From Bacillota bacterium (GTDB taxonomy: Bacteria; Bacillota; Clostridia; Oscillospirales; Acutalibacteraceae), in NCBI GenBank assembly GCA_022706685.1, contig JAKJCA010000030.1, positions 1 to 33,463 of the forward strand: a DNA stretch of 33,463 bases, given 5' to 3'. Both the position numbers and the translations under genes were made by a program. The notes beneath the pieces are model-generated. The model worked only from the letters and a program-made list of their open reading frames with translations, was not told the DNA's origin and did no database searches. Below are positions 24,896 through 33,328 of this stretch, one piece after another; the first letter of the stretch is position 1; every line of letters begins with the position of its first letter.

Positions 24896-25441
24896 ATGTC
24901 CAAAAAAAAGACCGAAACCGACAACACCGAACCTGTCCGCGAAACGCCGCAGCCTGAGCCGAAGGAAAAACACACGCCGTCTCACAAGCACACGGAGGAT
25001 AAGACGGCGGAACTGGAGAAGAAACTTGCCGAGCAGAAAGACGCGTTTTTGCGCCTTGCCGCGGAGTACGACAATTACCGCAAACGTTCCCTGCGTGAAA
25101 AGGAAGAAACCTACTGCAACGCCAAAGCCAACATCCTCAAGGAACTCCTGCCCGTGATTGACAACCTGGAAAGGGCCCAGCTCAAAGACGGCGAACAGGG
25201 TGCCGCGGATTATGCAAAAGGTGTCGAAATGATTCTCGCGCAGTTCGCCCAGGTGCTGGAAAAGCTCGGTATCGAGTGTTTCGGCTGCGAAGGCGACCCC
25301 TTCGATCCGCATTGCCACGAAGCGGTTCTTCATGTGGAAGACAGTAAACTCGGGGAGAACGTCGTCGCATCGGTTTTTTCCAAAGGCTATAAAATCGGAG
25401 ACAAAGTCATCAGATCTGCATCCGTCAGCGTCGCGAACTGA
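24896..25441 (+). CDS. grpE: Nucleotide exchange factor GrpE
   Basis: GrpE releases ADP from DnaK, resetting its substrate cycle, and acts as a thermosensor. The first 45 residues are charged and probably disordered. A long coiled coil follows, including LRLAAEYDNYRKRSLREKEE, and a C-terminal beta domain ends in the conserved GYKIGDKVIRSASVSV. The product is 181 residues, a normal length. GGAGG lies about eight bases before the ATG. It is co-transcribed with hrcA and dnaK. Confidence 0.96.
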   Translation: MSKKKTETDNTEPVRETPQPEPKEKHTPSHKHTEDKTAELEKKLAEQKDAFLRLAAEYDNYRKRSLREKEETYCNAKANILKELLPVIDNLERAQLKDGEQGAADYAKGVEMILAQFAQVLEKLGIECFGCEGDPFDPHCHEAVLHVEDSKLGENVVASVFSKGYKIGDKVIRSASVSVAN

Positions 25442-25493
25442 CAGCCGGCAGTTTTGAATAAAAATAACGCTAATTTGAGGAGGATACACAATT

Positions 25494-27332
25494 ATGGGAA
25501 AAATCATAGGAATTGACTTGGGAACCACCAACTCATGCGTCGCCGTCATGGAAGGCGGCGAGCCCGTCGTCATCCCCAACGCCGAGGGCGGCAGAACGAC
25601 ACCTTCGGTGGTCGCGTTCGGCAAAACGGGCGAAAGAATGGTCGGCCAGGTGGCCAAGCGCCAGGCGATCACCAATCCGGAGCGCACCGTCTCGTCTATC
25701 AAAAGGCAGATGGGCAGCGACTACCGCGTCAACATTGACGGCAAAAAATACACTCCGCAGGAAATCTCGGCGATGATCCTGGGCAAACTCAAAACCGACG
25801 CCGAGGCCTACCTCGGGGAGAAGGTCACAGAAGCCGTTATTACGGTGCCGGCCTATTTCACCGACGCCCAGCGCCAGGCGACCAAAGACGCCGGCAAAAT
25901 CGCGGGGCTCGAGGTCAAGCGCATCATCAACGAGCCGACGGCAGCGGCGCTGGCTTACGGCATCGACAAGGAAAACGACCAGAAAGTCATGGTCTACGAC
26001 CTCGGCGGCGGCACGTTCGACGTCTCCATCATCGAGATGGGCGACGGCGTGCAGGAAGTGCTCGCCACGGCAGGCAACAACCACCTGGGCGGCGACGACT
26101 TCGACCAGCGCATTATTGACTGGCTTGCCGACGAGTTTAAAAAAGAACAGGGCATCGACCTGCGCGCCGACAAAATGGCCATGCAGCGGCTCAAGGAAGC
26201 GGCTGAAAAAGCCAAAATCGAGCTGTCGGGCGTGACGACATCCACCATCAATCTGCCGTTCATCACCGCCGACGCTTCCGGCCCGAGGCATCTCGAAAAG
26301 ACGCTGACAAGGGCGAAGTTCAACGAGATGACCGCAGACCTCGTCGAAGCGACGATGGGTCCCGTACGCCAGGCCATGTCCGACTCCGGGCTCAAAATAT
26401 CCGACATTCACAAGGTGCTCATGGTCGGCGGTTCTTCGCGTACCCCCGCGGTTCTTGAAGCCGTCAAAAAATATATGGGCATGGAGCCCTTCCAGGGCAT
26501 CAACCCCGATGAGTGCGTCGCCATCGGCGCCGCTCTTCAGGCGGGCGTCCTCGGCGGTGAAGTCAAAGGCCTCCTGCTGCTCGACGTCACCCCGCTTTCG
26601 CTGGGCATCGAGACGCTGGGCGGCGTCTGCACCAAACTGATTGAAAGAAACACCACCATTCCGGTTAAAAAGAGCCAGATTTTCTCCACTGCGGCCGACA
26701 ACCAGTCCGAAGTCGAGGTCCATGTGCTGCAGGGTGAGCGCGAATTTGCCAAAGACAACAAGACCCTGGGCAAGTTCCATCTCGACGGCATCCTGCCGGC
26801 CAGAAGGGGCGTACCGCAAATCGAAGTGACCTTCGATATCGACGCCAACGGCATCGTACACGTCAGCGCCAAAGACAAGGGCACAGGCAAAGAACAGTCC
26901 ATCTCCATTACCGCGTCGTCGAATATGTCCAAGGAAGACGTTGAAAAAGCGGTGCAGGAAGCCGAGCGCTTCGCGCAGGAGGACAAGCAGCGCCGCGAGG
27001 AAATCGATACCCGCAACAACGCCGACCAGATGGTCTACCAGTGCGAGAAACTTGTCAGCGAAGAAGGCGACAAGTTCTCAGAAAGCGACAAACAGGAACT
27101 CAACGAAAAGATCGACGCCCTCAAAGAGGCGCTCAAAGGTCAGGACATCAACCTCATCAAATCTCGCCAGGAGGAACTGACCGCGAAGTTCTACCAGGTC
27201 AGCGAACAGGTGTACAAGGCCGCGCAGGAAGCGGCGGGCGCCGCGCCGGGCGCCGAATACGCTCCGCCTCCCGAGCAGGATGAGAACGGGTATACCGAAG
27301 CGAACTATACGGACGTGCCCGACAGCGAATAA
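25494..27332 (+). CDS. dnaK: Molecular chaperone DnaK (Hsp70)
   Basis: DnaK is the ATP-dependent Hsp70 that binds unfolded segments in the cytoplasm. The nucleotide-binding domain (about residues 1-355) opens [19 protein letters not shown] and contains [13 protein letters not shown] and [10 protein letters not shown]. The linker is [15 protein letters not shown], and the substrate-binding domain and helical lid follow. The tail is acidic (NYTDVPDSE) but not the usual EVVDxDK-like ending. The product is 612 residues. It lacks the roughly 24-residue insertion in lobe IIA typical of Gram-negative DnaK, fitting Bacillota. GAGGAGG lies about nine bases before the ATG. It is the third gene of the CIRCE operon. 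Confidence 0.98.
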   Translation: MGKIIGIDLGTTNSCVAVMEGGEPVVIPNAEGGRTTPSVVAFGKTGERMVGQVAKRQAITNPERTVSSIKRQMGSDYRVNIDGKKYTPQEISAMILGKLKTDAEAYLGEKVTEAVITVPAYFTDAQRQATKDAGKIAGLEVKRIINEPTAAALAYGIDKENDQKVMVYDLGGGTFDVSIIEMGDGVQEVLATAGNNHLGGDDFDQRIIDWLADEFKKEQGIDLRADKMAMQRLKEAAEKAKIELSGVTTSTINLPFITADASGPRHLEKTLTRAKFNEMTADLVEATMGPVRQAMSDSGLKISDIHKVLMVGGSSRTPAVLEAVKKYMGMEPFQGINPDECVAIGAALQAGVLGGEVKGLLLLDVTPLSLGIETLGGVCTKLIERNTTIPVKKSQIFSTAADNQSEVEVHVLQGEREFAKDNKTLGKFHLDGILPARRGVPQIEVTFDIDANGIVHVSAKDKGTGKEQSISITASSNMSKEDVEKAVQEAERFAQEDKQRREEIDTRNNADQMVYQCEKLVSEEGDKFSESDKQELNEKIDALKEALKGQDINLIKSRQEELTAKFYQVSEQVYKAAQEAAGAAPGAEYAPPPEQDENGYTEANYTDVPDSE

Positions 27333-27366
27333 CCCGGCCGGGTACGAGGCAAACACCGGCGGCATT

Positions 27367-27394
27367 TTCAAGGGCGGAACTCTCCGCCCTTGAA
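27367..27394 (+). promoter_or_regulatory. Intercistronic 12-bp hairpin between dnaK and dnaJ
   Basis: TTCAAGGGCGGA at 27367-27378 and TCCGCCCTTGAA at 27383-27394 form a perfect 12-bp stem with a four-base loop. No T-tract follows, so it is more likely an RNA-processing or stability element, or a partial attenuator, than a full terminator. Confidence 0.75.
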
Positions 27395-27441
27395 CCGCGG
27401 AGAGCCGCTGAAATCAATCAAGAACGAAGGAGCCGGTATCA

Positions 27442-28602
27442 TTGGCCGAAAAGAGAGATTTTTATGAAATCTTAGGCGTCGGGAAGAACGCGACCGACGA
27501 AGAACTCAAAAAAGCATACCGGCAGAAGGCCAAGCAATACCATCCGGACCTCAACCCGAACAACAAGGCCGCGGAGGCCAAGTTCAAGGAGGTCAACGAG
27601 GCCTACGAGGTTCTGTCAGACGCCGATAAAAGAGCCCGCTACGACCAGTACGGCCACGCGGGCGTCGACCCCAATTTCGGCGCGGGCGGGCCGGGCGGCG
27701 GTTTCCCGGGCGGCGGTTTCGATTTTGACCTGGGCGACTTATTCGGCAGCTTTTTCAGCGGCGGCTTCGGCGGCGGAGGCAGGCAGGCCAACCCGAACGC
27801 TCCGCGCAGGGGCGAGGATGTTCAGGCCAAGGTGACCCTGTCTTTTGAAGAGGCGGCCAAAGGCTGCAAAAGGACAGTGGAACTCAACCGTATCGAACGC
27901 TGCCCCGAGTGTTCGGGCAGCGGCGCTGAAAAAGGCACGCAGCCGGTCACCTGCCCCGAGTGCAAAGGCCGCGGGCAGGTCAGCGCGCAGCAGCGCACAC
28001 CCTTCGGTACCATTCAAACATCCAAACCCTGCCAGAAATGCGGCGGCAGAGGCAAAATCGTCGAAAAACCGTGTCAAAGATGCCGCGGAGCCGGCCGTGT
28101 GAGCAGCCGCGGCAGCTATGAACTGAACATTCCCGCCGGTATCGATGACCGCCAGGTCATCAACGTTTCCGGCCAGGGCAACAACGGCATCAACGGAGGC
28201 CCGCCGGGCGACTTGCACGTCGCCGTATTTGTCCGGCCGCATCCCTTCTTTGAACGCGACGGCTTCAATGTGTGGTGCGAGCTGACGGTCAGTTTCGCGC
28301 AGGCGGCTCTGGGCGATTCCATCATGGTGCCGACGCTCGACGGCAAAGTGAAGTTCGAATTGCCGCCAGGTACCCAGCCCGGGGCGGTATTCAATATGAA
28401 GGGCAAGGGTATCCAGATCCTCAACGGCCGCGGCAGGGGAGATCAGCTGGTTAAAATCGTTGTCGATGTGCCCAAAAACCTCAATCAGCGCCAGAGGGAA
28501 CTGCTCCGCCAGTTCAACGAGAGCCTCGGCGCAAGCGCGCCGTCCGGCGTGACCGGCAGGCCGGACGACAAGGGCGGGTTCTTCGGCAAAAAGAAAAAAT
28601 AA
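27442..28602 (+). CDS. dnaJ: Molecular chaperone DnaJ (Hsp40)
   Basis: DnaJ delivers substrates to DnaK and stimulates its ATPase. The J domain (about residues 5-70) has the essential HPD at 34-36. A Gly/Phe-rich region (about 75-120) follows. The zinc region has four CxxCxGxG-type repeats: [24 protein letters not shown] and CQRCRGAG. Two C-terminal beta-sandwich domains end the protein, which is 386 residues. The TTG at 27442 is used: GAAGGAG at 27426-27432 lies nine bases upstream, and no better start exists before the J domain. It is the last gene of the heat-shock operon, ending at a 14-bp terminator hairpin. Confidence 0.97.
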   Translation: MAEKRDFYEILGVGKNATDEELKKAYRQKAKQYHPDLNPNNKAAEAKFKEVNEAYEVLSDADKRARYDQYGHAGVDPNFGAGGPGGGFPGGGFDFDLGDLFGSFFSGGFGGGGRQANPNAPRRGEDVQAKVTLSFEEAAKGCKRTVELNRIERCPECSGSGAEKGTQPVTCPECKGRGQVSAQQRTPFGTIQTSKPCQKCGGRGKIVEKPCQRCRGAGRVSSRGSYELNIPAGIDDRQVINVSGQGNNGINGGPPGDLHVAVFVRPHPFFERDGFNVWCELTVSFAQAALGDSIMVPTLDGKVKFELPPGTQPGAVFNMKGKGIQILNGRGRGDQLVKIVVDVPKNLNQRQRELLRQFNESLGASAPSGVTGRPDDKGGFFGKKKK

Positions 28603-28613
28603 ATCGAAACATA

Positions 28614-28655
28614 CGGCGGGCGCCCCGCGAAAACGGGGCGCCCGCCGCTGTTTTC
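28614..28655. terminator. Bidirectional terminator between dnaJ and the secreted hydrolase
   Basis: CGGCGGGCGCCCCG at 28614-28627 pairs perfectly over 14 bases with CGGGGCGCCCGCCG at 28634-28647 around CGAAAA, and the plus strand continues CTGTTTTC. Convergent genes end on either side: dnaJ at 28602 and the leftward hydrolase at 28674. Confidence 0.9.
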
Positions 28656-28673
28656 ATTGAGGAGCGGACAGGT

Positions 28674-30206
28674 TTATGCGGCTGACGTGAATTTCAGCAG
28701 CCGCAGCAGCCAAGCGGCAAGATCGCTCTTTTCAGGCGCATTGACCGGCGACAGCGTCATGCCGCCGTCCGCGCTGCCCATAAACTGGGGATGGGCGGCG
28801 TCGCTGAAGACCGTCGGCTGCGCGTCCTGTTCAATCAGCCACAACAGAAAGGCGTTGTACTGCGAACCGTAGGGGCAGTCGACGTGCCTGACGTTTTTAA
28901 AAAACCAGGTCCGGTCGGGAAAATCGCAGGTCGACGCGTCGATGACGCCGTCTGCGGAAAGGTAATTTTTCCCGTCCAGCGGCTTTTGCTGGATATAGCC
29001 GGCCGGCAGGGTATCCCCCAGCGGGGCGCAGGTGGCGCCCCCGCTCGCGCAGACGGTTTCAATCAGGGAGTCGCTGTGCGGGTCAGGCCCTTGATAAACC
29101 GGCGCGGGCGCGAGGTTGTAGTTGGCGGCAAAAAAGATTTTTACGCCGCTGTCGATGGCGTTTTGTATCAGTTGCTTTCTCTGCCTGTGCACACGGTACT
29201 GCACATAATCGATCCGTTCGATAAGTTTGGCGTTTTTAAGCGGGTCAAGCAGCCTTTCTTTCGCTTGCTCATAAGCGTCCGCCCGGACCACCGCCCAGAT
29301 TCCGGGCATGGTTATCAGCAGTTCTTTCAGCAGTTCCCGTTCCACCCGGTCCAGCAGCGCGCCGATGCCCTCGTTGGCAAAGCGCGCCAGCGCGCCGGCG
29401 ATGCCGGTCAGGCGCAGAATGCCTAACAGAGCCGTCATCAGCGGCTTCGTGCCCGCAGTCGAATAATTCTGTACCGGGAAACGCAGCAGGTCTTGCGTGT
29501 CAATGCTGATTTTATTCGACATCATTTCGCCCGCAACCATTACCCCCGAATAGGTGGAGCAAAGCATCAGGCAGCTGTTCACCGCTTCACAGCCATAGCG
29601 CTCGAAATAGGTCAGCGTGACGATGCCGCCCATACTGAATGCGGCGAGGTCGACTTTCGCGCAGCTTTTCTCGTTCAGAACATTTTGGATATAGTCGTTG
29701 AGGTAGGCGGCGTTGACCAGCGGGCTCAGGCGCCAGTCATAGTTGAAGAAGTACACATTATCGGCGCCGATGATGTCGCACGCCGAATGGATGAATCCTC
29801 CCTCCGACGATTGCGCCTGCAGCAAATCCGGGTAGTGCGCGGCGGAACGGGGGTAGAGTTTTGCCGTTACGTTGTACTTGGAATCTCCGTTTTCGTCGCA
29901 GGCTGCCGGTTCCAGGATTTTGTACGCCGCGGGAATCAGGCTGTCGCCCGCCGCATTCCAGCCGCCGCCCGCCGCGACCGAGAAAACCAGCGCGGCCGCC
30001 GGCAGGACAAGTTCTTCAGCGTTGACGGCGGGGGGCCAGGCGTTGGTTTCCGAGGGCGTTCCGCGGTCTTTCACCAGCGCTCGGTAGCCCATGCCGCTGA
30101 CAAGCACCAGCGGGACGACGCTTTCAGCGCCGGCCGCGCTGACGCTCAAGGCTGCGGAGAGCGCTATCACCAGCGACAAGATGACGGCAACAACTTTTTT
30201 TAACAT
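28674..30206 (-). CDS. Secreted alpha/beta-hydrolase, lipase/LCAT-PGAP1-like
   Basis: This 510-residue protein begins with a signal peptide (KKVVAVILSLVIALSAAL), with probable cleavage near residue 24-27. The mature part opens VVPLVLVSGMG, as in the first strand and oxyanion region of lipases. The nucleophile elbow is AAFSMGGIV with Ser191, an A-x-S-x-G variant of the usual G-x-S-x-G. FNYDWRLSP upstream resembles LCAT-like acyltransferases and lipases. A likely catalytic His is His441 in VRHVDCPYG; the acid is not certain. The substrate is unknown; a lipid ester or glycolipid is plausible. GGAGG lies about eight bases before the ATG. The start overlaps the prmA stop by one base (TAATG), so it is translated from the prmA message. 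Confidence 0.75.
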   Translation of the reverse strand: MLKKVVAVILSLVIALSAALSVSAAGAESVVPLVLVSGMGYRALVKDRGTPSETNAWPPAVNAEELVLPAAALVFSVAAGGGWNAAGDSLIPAAYKILEPAACDENGDSKYNVTAKLYPRSAAHYPDLLQAQSSEGGFIHSACDIIGADNVYFFNYDWRLSPLVNAAYLNDYIQNVLNEKSCAKVDLAAFSMGGIVTLTYFERYGCEAVNSCLMLCSTYSGVMVAGEMMSNKISIDTQDLLRFPVQNYSTAGTKPLMTALLGILRLTGIAGALARFANEGIGALLDRVERELLKELLITMPGIWAVVRADAYEQAKERLLDPLKNAKLIERIDYVQYRVHRQRKQLIQNAIDSGVKIFFAANYNLAPAPVYQGPDPHSDSLIETVCASGGATCAPLGDTLPAGYIQQKPLDGKNYLSADGVIDASTCDFPDRTWFFKNVRHVDCPYGSQYNAFLLWLIEQDAQPTVFSDAAHPQFMGSADGGMTLSPVNAPEKSDLAAWLLRLLKFTSAA

Positions 30207-31141
30207 TATTTAACCTCCGGTTTTAATCGGCATTCAAAACAAAGCCAGTCTGACTGTTCGTTAATCTGTGCGGCTTCAAGGCCGTTTTCATTCAGCGCGT
30301 GAAGGACATCCGCCTTGCGGTGCGAGATGATTCCGGCGGCGATAAAAGTCCCGGACGCCTTGAGCAGGCCGCCGATGTCCGCGCACAAAGCAATGACGGG
30401 GTCCGCGGCGATATTGGCCGCGACAATATCGAATGTTCCCTCGACCGATTCGGCCAGGTTGCCCTTCACTGCGGAAAAAGCCGGCGGAGAAAAGCCATTG
30501 AGTGCAGCGTTGTGTTTCGCGGTCTCGACCGCGTCGGCGCTCAGGTCGACCGCGAGGACGCTGCCGGCTCCGAGCAGCAGGGAGGCCAACGAAAGGATAC
30601 CGCTGCCGCAGCCGATATCGAGCACTTTCGCCCCCGGAAAGACGAGCCTTTCAAGTGATTTCAGGCACTGTGCCGTCGTTTCGTGCGTGCCCGTCCCAAA
30701 GGCGTTGCCCGGTTCAATCAGCAGCACCTTTCTGCCCTGCGCGTCTCCGGGTTCTTCCCAGACAGGGCAGACAAGCAGTTTCTCGCCGACGGCAAGGGGT
30801 TTGAAGTAGGCCTTCCAGTTGTTTTCCCAGTCGGCGTCGCAACAGGTGCCGACGGCTGTTTCACAGCCGATGCCGCACTCGTCAAACCTGGCGGCGAGGA
30901 AAGCGGCCGTCTGCGCCGGGTTTTCATCGGGCGGCAGATAAAGATGGACAATGCCTTTGCTGCGGTCTTTTGCCAGCAACGCTTCGTCAATCAGGCTGCA
31001 ATGCGTAATCTCAAAGGTTTCTTCCTCGAGATGCCGGTAATCCTCCGCATAGATGCCGTTTGCGCCCGCCATGAGAGCGATGTCACAGGCGGCGTCGAGG
31101 TCCTGCGCGTCCACGGTGAGCGTGATATGGGTCCAATCCAT
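30206..31141 (-). CDS. prmA: Ribosomal protein L11 methyltransferase
   Basis: PrmA trimethylates ribosomal protein uL11 using S-adenosylmethionine. The N-terminal substrate domain starts MDWTHITLTVDAQDLDAA. The catalytic domain has EPGNAFGTGTHETT, SAM motif I LDIGCGSGILSLAS near residues 172-185, and AANIAADPVI in place of the NPPY-type motif, all usual for PrmA. The product is 311 residues. The ATG at 31141 is preferred by homology although the nearest SD, GGGAG, is 12 bases away; upstream in-frame codons would add an Arg-rich stretch overlapping the DUF2804 gene. In Bacillota prmA usually follows dnaJ on the same strand; here it is inverted and one gene away. Confidence 0.95.
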   Translation of the reverse strand: MDWTHITLTVDAQDLDAACDIALMAGANGIYAEDYRHLEEETFEITHCSLIDEALLAKDRSKGIVHLYLPPDENPAQTAAFLAARFDECGIGCETAVGTCCDADWENNWKAYFKPLAVGEKLLVCPVWEEPGDAQGRKVLLIEPGNAFGTGTHETTAQCLKSLERLVFPGAKVLDIGCGSGILSLASLLLGAGSVLAVDLSADAVETAKHNAALNGFSPPAFSAVKGNLAESVEGTFDIVAANIAADPVIALCADIGGLLKASGTFIAAGIISHRKADVLHALNENGLEAAQINEQSDWLCFECRLKPEVK

Positions 31142-31176
31142 AAAGGTTTCGTGCTCCCTGCCCCTCCGGCGGCGCC

Positions 31177-32208
31177 TTAATAGCGGTTGCGCACATCCTC
31201 TGCGAAACACAGCAGGTTCTTGAAAGTGAGTACCTTACCGTCGTCGAGCACCGCTTTTCCGGTCAGCCGGCCGAACACCTGGTGCTGGTCGGTGTTGATC
31301 AGCCCGATGTTGATTTTTGCCGCCCTGTCGATGACGGGGATAAAATCGCCCTCGAAACGCCCGTCGCTCGAGACGAAAGTCCACGGCTTCATGTAACTGT
31401 CTTCGGGGATATTGAATTTGACGTTGTCGATCTTATGCCCCTTGCCGTCGTAATGGATGATGTTTTCACTGGCTGCCGCCGTGTTTCCGAAGCCGTAGCC
31501 GAGGTTGAAACCAAAGGGCTTCCCCTCCACGGTCCCGTTGCCGGAACCCCAGAACCAGTTGTTATCGTATGTCCATACGCCGCGTCCCCAGTCGAGCGTG
31601 CCGTAATCGGTATCCGGGTCGAACGTGTACCGGGTTTCCCCGATTTGAAAACCGCCGGAGGCGCGCATGCAGTTGATTTTCTGGTTGTAATAGAAAGCGG
31701 TTTTCTTCTCTTTCCACGGCGTCGCGATGACCAGCGTGTCCATCTCCGGCTGCTGCAGTTCGATATCGCACGACAGGGGCTTGCCTCCGGCGAAATTGTC
31801 CATCCTGCACGTCAGTTTCCTGACCCCGGGCAGGGCTTCAAAACGGATATTTATTTTTTTATTTTGAAATGCGGTGACGCCCTGCGACGAGGACGCGGGC
31901 AGGGCCGTCTTGCCCAGCGGAAAAGGTGTGATGATGGTCTTGGTGATTTCTTTCGGCTGTTCAAAATCGAAAAAGGTGACCGAATGCAGCCCGAGGTATC
32001 CCAAATCCGATACCGTAAAAGCGATGCCGAAACGGTCGGACAGGATGATGTAATAGTCCCATTCCTTGATTCTCAGCGCGGAGGCTTTGATGGCGCTCCG
32101 GTCATAAACCTGAACCGCCTGCCTCGACCAGCCCGGCTCCCGGAGGCTTCCGTCCTCTCGGAGCAGCGGCCTGCGCCCGGTGACCTCGTGGTTTCTTTCC
32201 AAACTCAT
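31177..32208 (-). CDS. DUF2804 family protein (lipocalin-like beta protein)
   Basis: This 343-residue protein has no known function. The opening NHEVTGRRPLLREDGSL, the central GTLDWGRGVWTYDNNWFWGSGNG and GFNLGYGFGN segments, and the ending LLCFAEDVRNRY fit the uncharacterised DUF2804 family. It is rich in beta strands and tryptophan, with no signal peptide or membrane segment. GGGAGG lies seven bases before the ATG at 32208. It lies 19 bases after the YhaM-like gene and 35 bases before prmA, so it is the second gene of a four-gene leftward operon. A role in lipid or hydrophobic-ligand handling has been imagined for similar beta-barrel folds, but nothing here shows it. Confidence 0.8.
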   Translation of the reverse strand: MSLERNHEVTGRRPLLREDGSLREPGWSRQAVQVYDRSAIKASALRIKEWDYYIILSDRFGIAFTVSDLGYLGLHSVTFFDFEQPKEITKTIITPFPLGKTALPASSSQGVTAFQNKKINIRFEALPGVRKLTCRMDNFAGGKPLSCDIELQQPEMDTLVIATPWKEKKTAFYYNQKINCMRASGGFQIGETRYTFDPDTDYGTLDWGRGVWTYDNNWFWGSGNGTVEGKPFGFNLGYGFGNTAAASENIIHYDGKGHKIDNVKFNIPEDSYMKPWTFVSSDGRFEGDFIPVIDRAAKINIGLINTDQHQVFGRLTGKAVLDDGKVLTFKNLLCFAEDVRNRY

Positions 32209-32227
32209 TAAAATGCCTCCCAATCGG

Positions 32228-33208
32228 TTATTTTTCCGGAATCAGGGCCGCCTCGGGTTTTGCGCGGACGCGGCCGTGCTGATAAAACTTCCTGTCCTCC
32301 ATGGCCCATTGTCTCTGGGTAAAGGCGCCTTTCTCCGTCTGCTCAAGCGCGTGGGCGATCTGATAGACGCGCGCGTCGAGCATATCGAGTTGGGAAAGGA
32401 TTTCCGCCTCCAATGTCAGCGGCCGCACCGCCGCGCCGAAATCCGGGTCCCCGTGGTGCGAAATGAGCATATGCTCCAGCAGCAGGAGCGTTTCGCTCGA
32501 GATGCCGAGCTTTTCCCCCGCCTTTTCAAGGGCTGCGGCTCCGCTGACCAGATGGCCGACCAGTTGGCCCGCCGTCGTATAACCCGAAGCGAGGCCGGTA
32601 TTCGGCACCTCAAACTCCCCGATTTTCAAAATATCGTGCAAAATGACGCCGGCGACCAGCAAATCGCGGTCGACAAAGGGGTAAATGGCGCAAACCGCCT
32701 CCGCGAGCCGTAAAACCGCCAGCGTATGGTACAGCAGCCCGCCCCGGACAGCGTGGTGCAGTTTAAAAGCGGCCGGCCAGTACAGCAGCTTTTCGCGCCA
32801 GGCGCCAAGCATCTCAAACGCCAGCGCTTTGAGCTCGCCGTCAGCCAGCGAAGCGGCGGCCGCCTCCACTTCGGCAAGCATTGCTTCGCCCGAATAGGGT
32901 GCGCTCGGAACATAATCCTCCATACGCACGCCGTCCGCGGCCGTAACGGGCAGTATCCTGTCGATTTTGAACTGTTCGCTGCCGTTATAAATGTTTTTTC
33001 CGCCGCGGATTTTAACGATATCCCCGGGCGCGAAATTGTCGTGCAGACCCTCGCGGTAATCCCACAGTTTTGCCGACATTTCCTCATCTTTGTCCGCGAT
33101 GACAATATCGAGGTAAGGGGCGCCTTTTGACGAGATGCGCTTCTCGACCGACTTGATGAGGCACACCGCTTCAAGCGTACCTTTTTCGTCGACTCTTTTA
33201 AAGTCCAT
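32228..33208 (-). CDS. yhaM: 3'-5' exoribonuclease YhaM-like (OB-fold plus HD domain)
   Basis: YhaM proteins trim RNA and single-stranded DNA from the 3' end in the cytoplasm. The N-terminal OB-fold (about residues 8-90) contains the family segment SSKGAPYLDIVIADK. The HD domain (about 160-290) has the metal ligands GGLLYHTLAV, ILHDILKIGE and HMLISHHG. The product is 326 residues, close to the Bacillus protein. GGAG lies about eight bases before the ATG at 33208, with a promoter further upstream. It is the first gene of the leftward operon with DUF2804, prmA and the secreted hydrolase. Confidence 0.92.
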   Translation of the reverse strand: MDFKRVDEKGTLEAVCLIKSVEKRISSKGAPYLDIVIADKDEEMSAKLWDYREGLHDNFAPGDIVKIRGGKNIYNGSEQFKIDRILPVTAADGVRMEDYVPSAPYSGEAMLAEVEAAAASLADGELKALAFEMLGAWREKLLYWPAAFKLHHAVRGGLLYHTLAVLRLAEAVCAIYPFVDRDLLVAGVILHDILKIGEFEVPNTGLASGYTTAGQLVGHLVSGAAALEKAGEKLGISSETLLLLEHMLISHHGDPDFGAAVRPLTLEAEILSQLDMLDARVYQIAHALEQTEKGAFTQRQWAMEDRKFYQHGRVRAKPEAALIPEK

Positions 33209-33238
33209 ATTTCATCTCCGCTTGCTTTTATTGACATC

Positions 33239-33267
33239 ATACTACCATAGGTGCCCGGCGATTTCAA
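33239..33267 (-). promoter_or_regulatory. Promoter for the yhaM-DUF2804-prmA-hydrolase operon
   Basis: On the minus strand, TTGAAA (33267-33262) and TAGTAT (33244-33239) are 17 bases apart, with TGG before the -10 as an extended element. The leader to yhaM is about 25 bases. It is back to back with the riboswitch promoter. Confidence 0.62.
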
Positions 33268-33289
33268 ATCGGAAGCCTGCGCGCGGGTC

Positions 33290-33317
33290 TTGACTTTGCG
33301 AACCGCATTGATATAAT
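33290..33317 (+). promoter_or_regulatory. Promoter of the FMN-riboswitch transcript
   Basis: TTGACT at 33290-33295 and TATAAT at 33312-33317 are separated by 16 bases. The start near 33324 lies just before the first riboswitch stem. Confidence 0.8.
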
Positions 33318-33328
33318 ATAACCGTCAA

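Noticed and set aside
25533..26861. 442-codon minus-strand frame opposite dnaK
   Set aside because: Long frames antisense to dnaK are a known artefact of its codon use (once misread as an NAD-GDH-like gene in other organisms).
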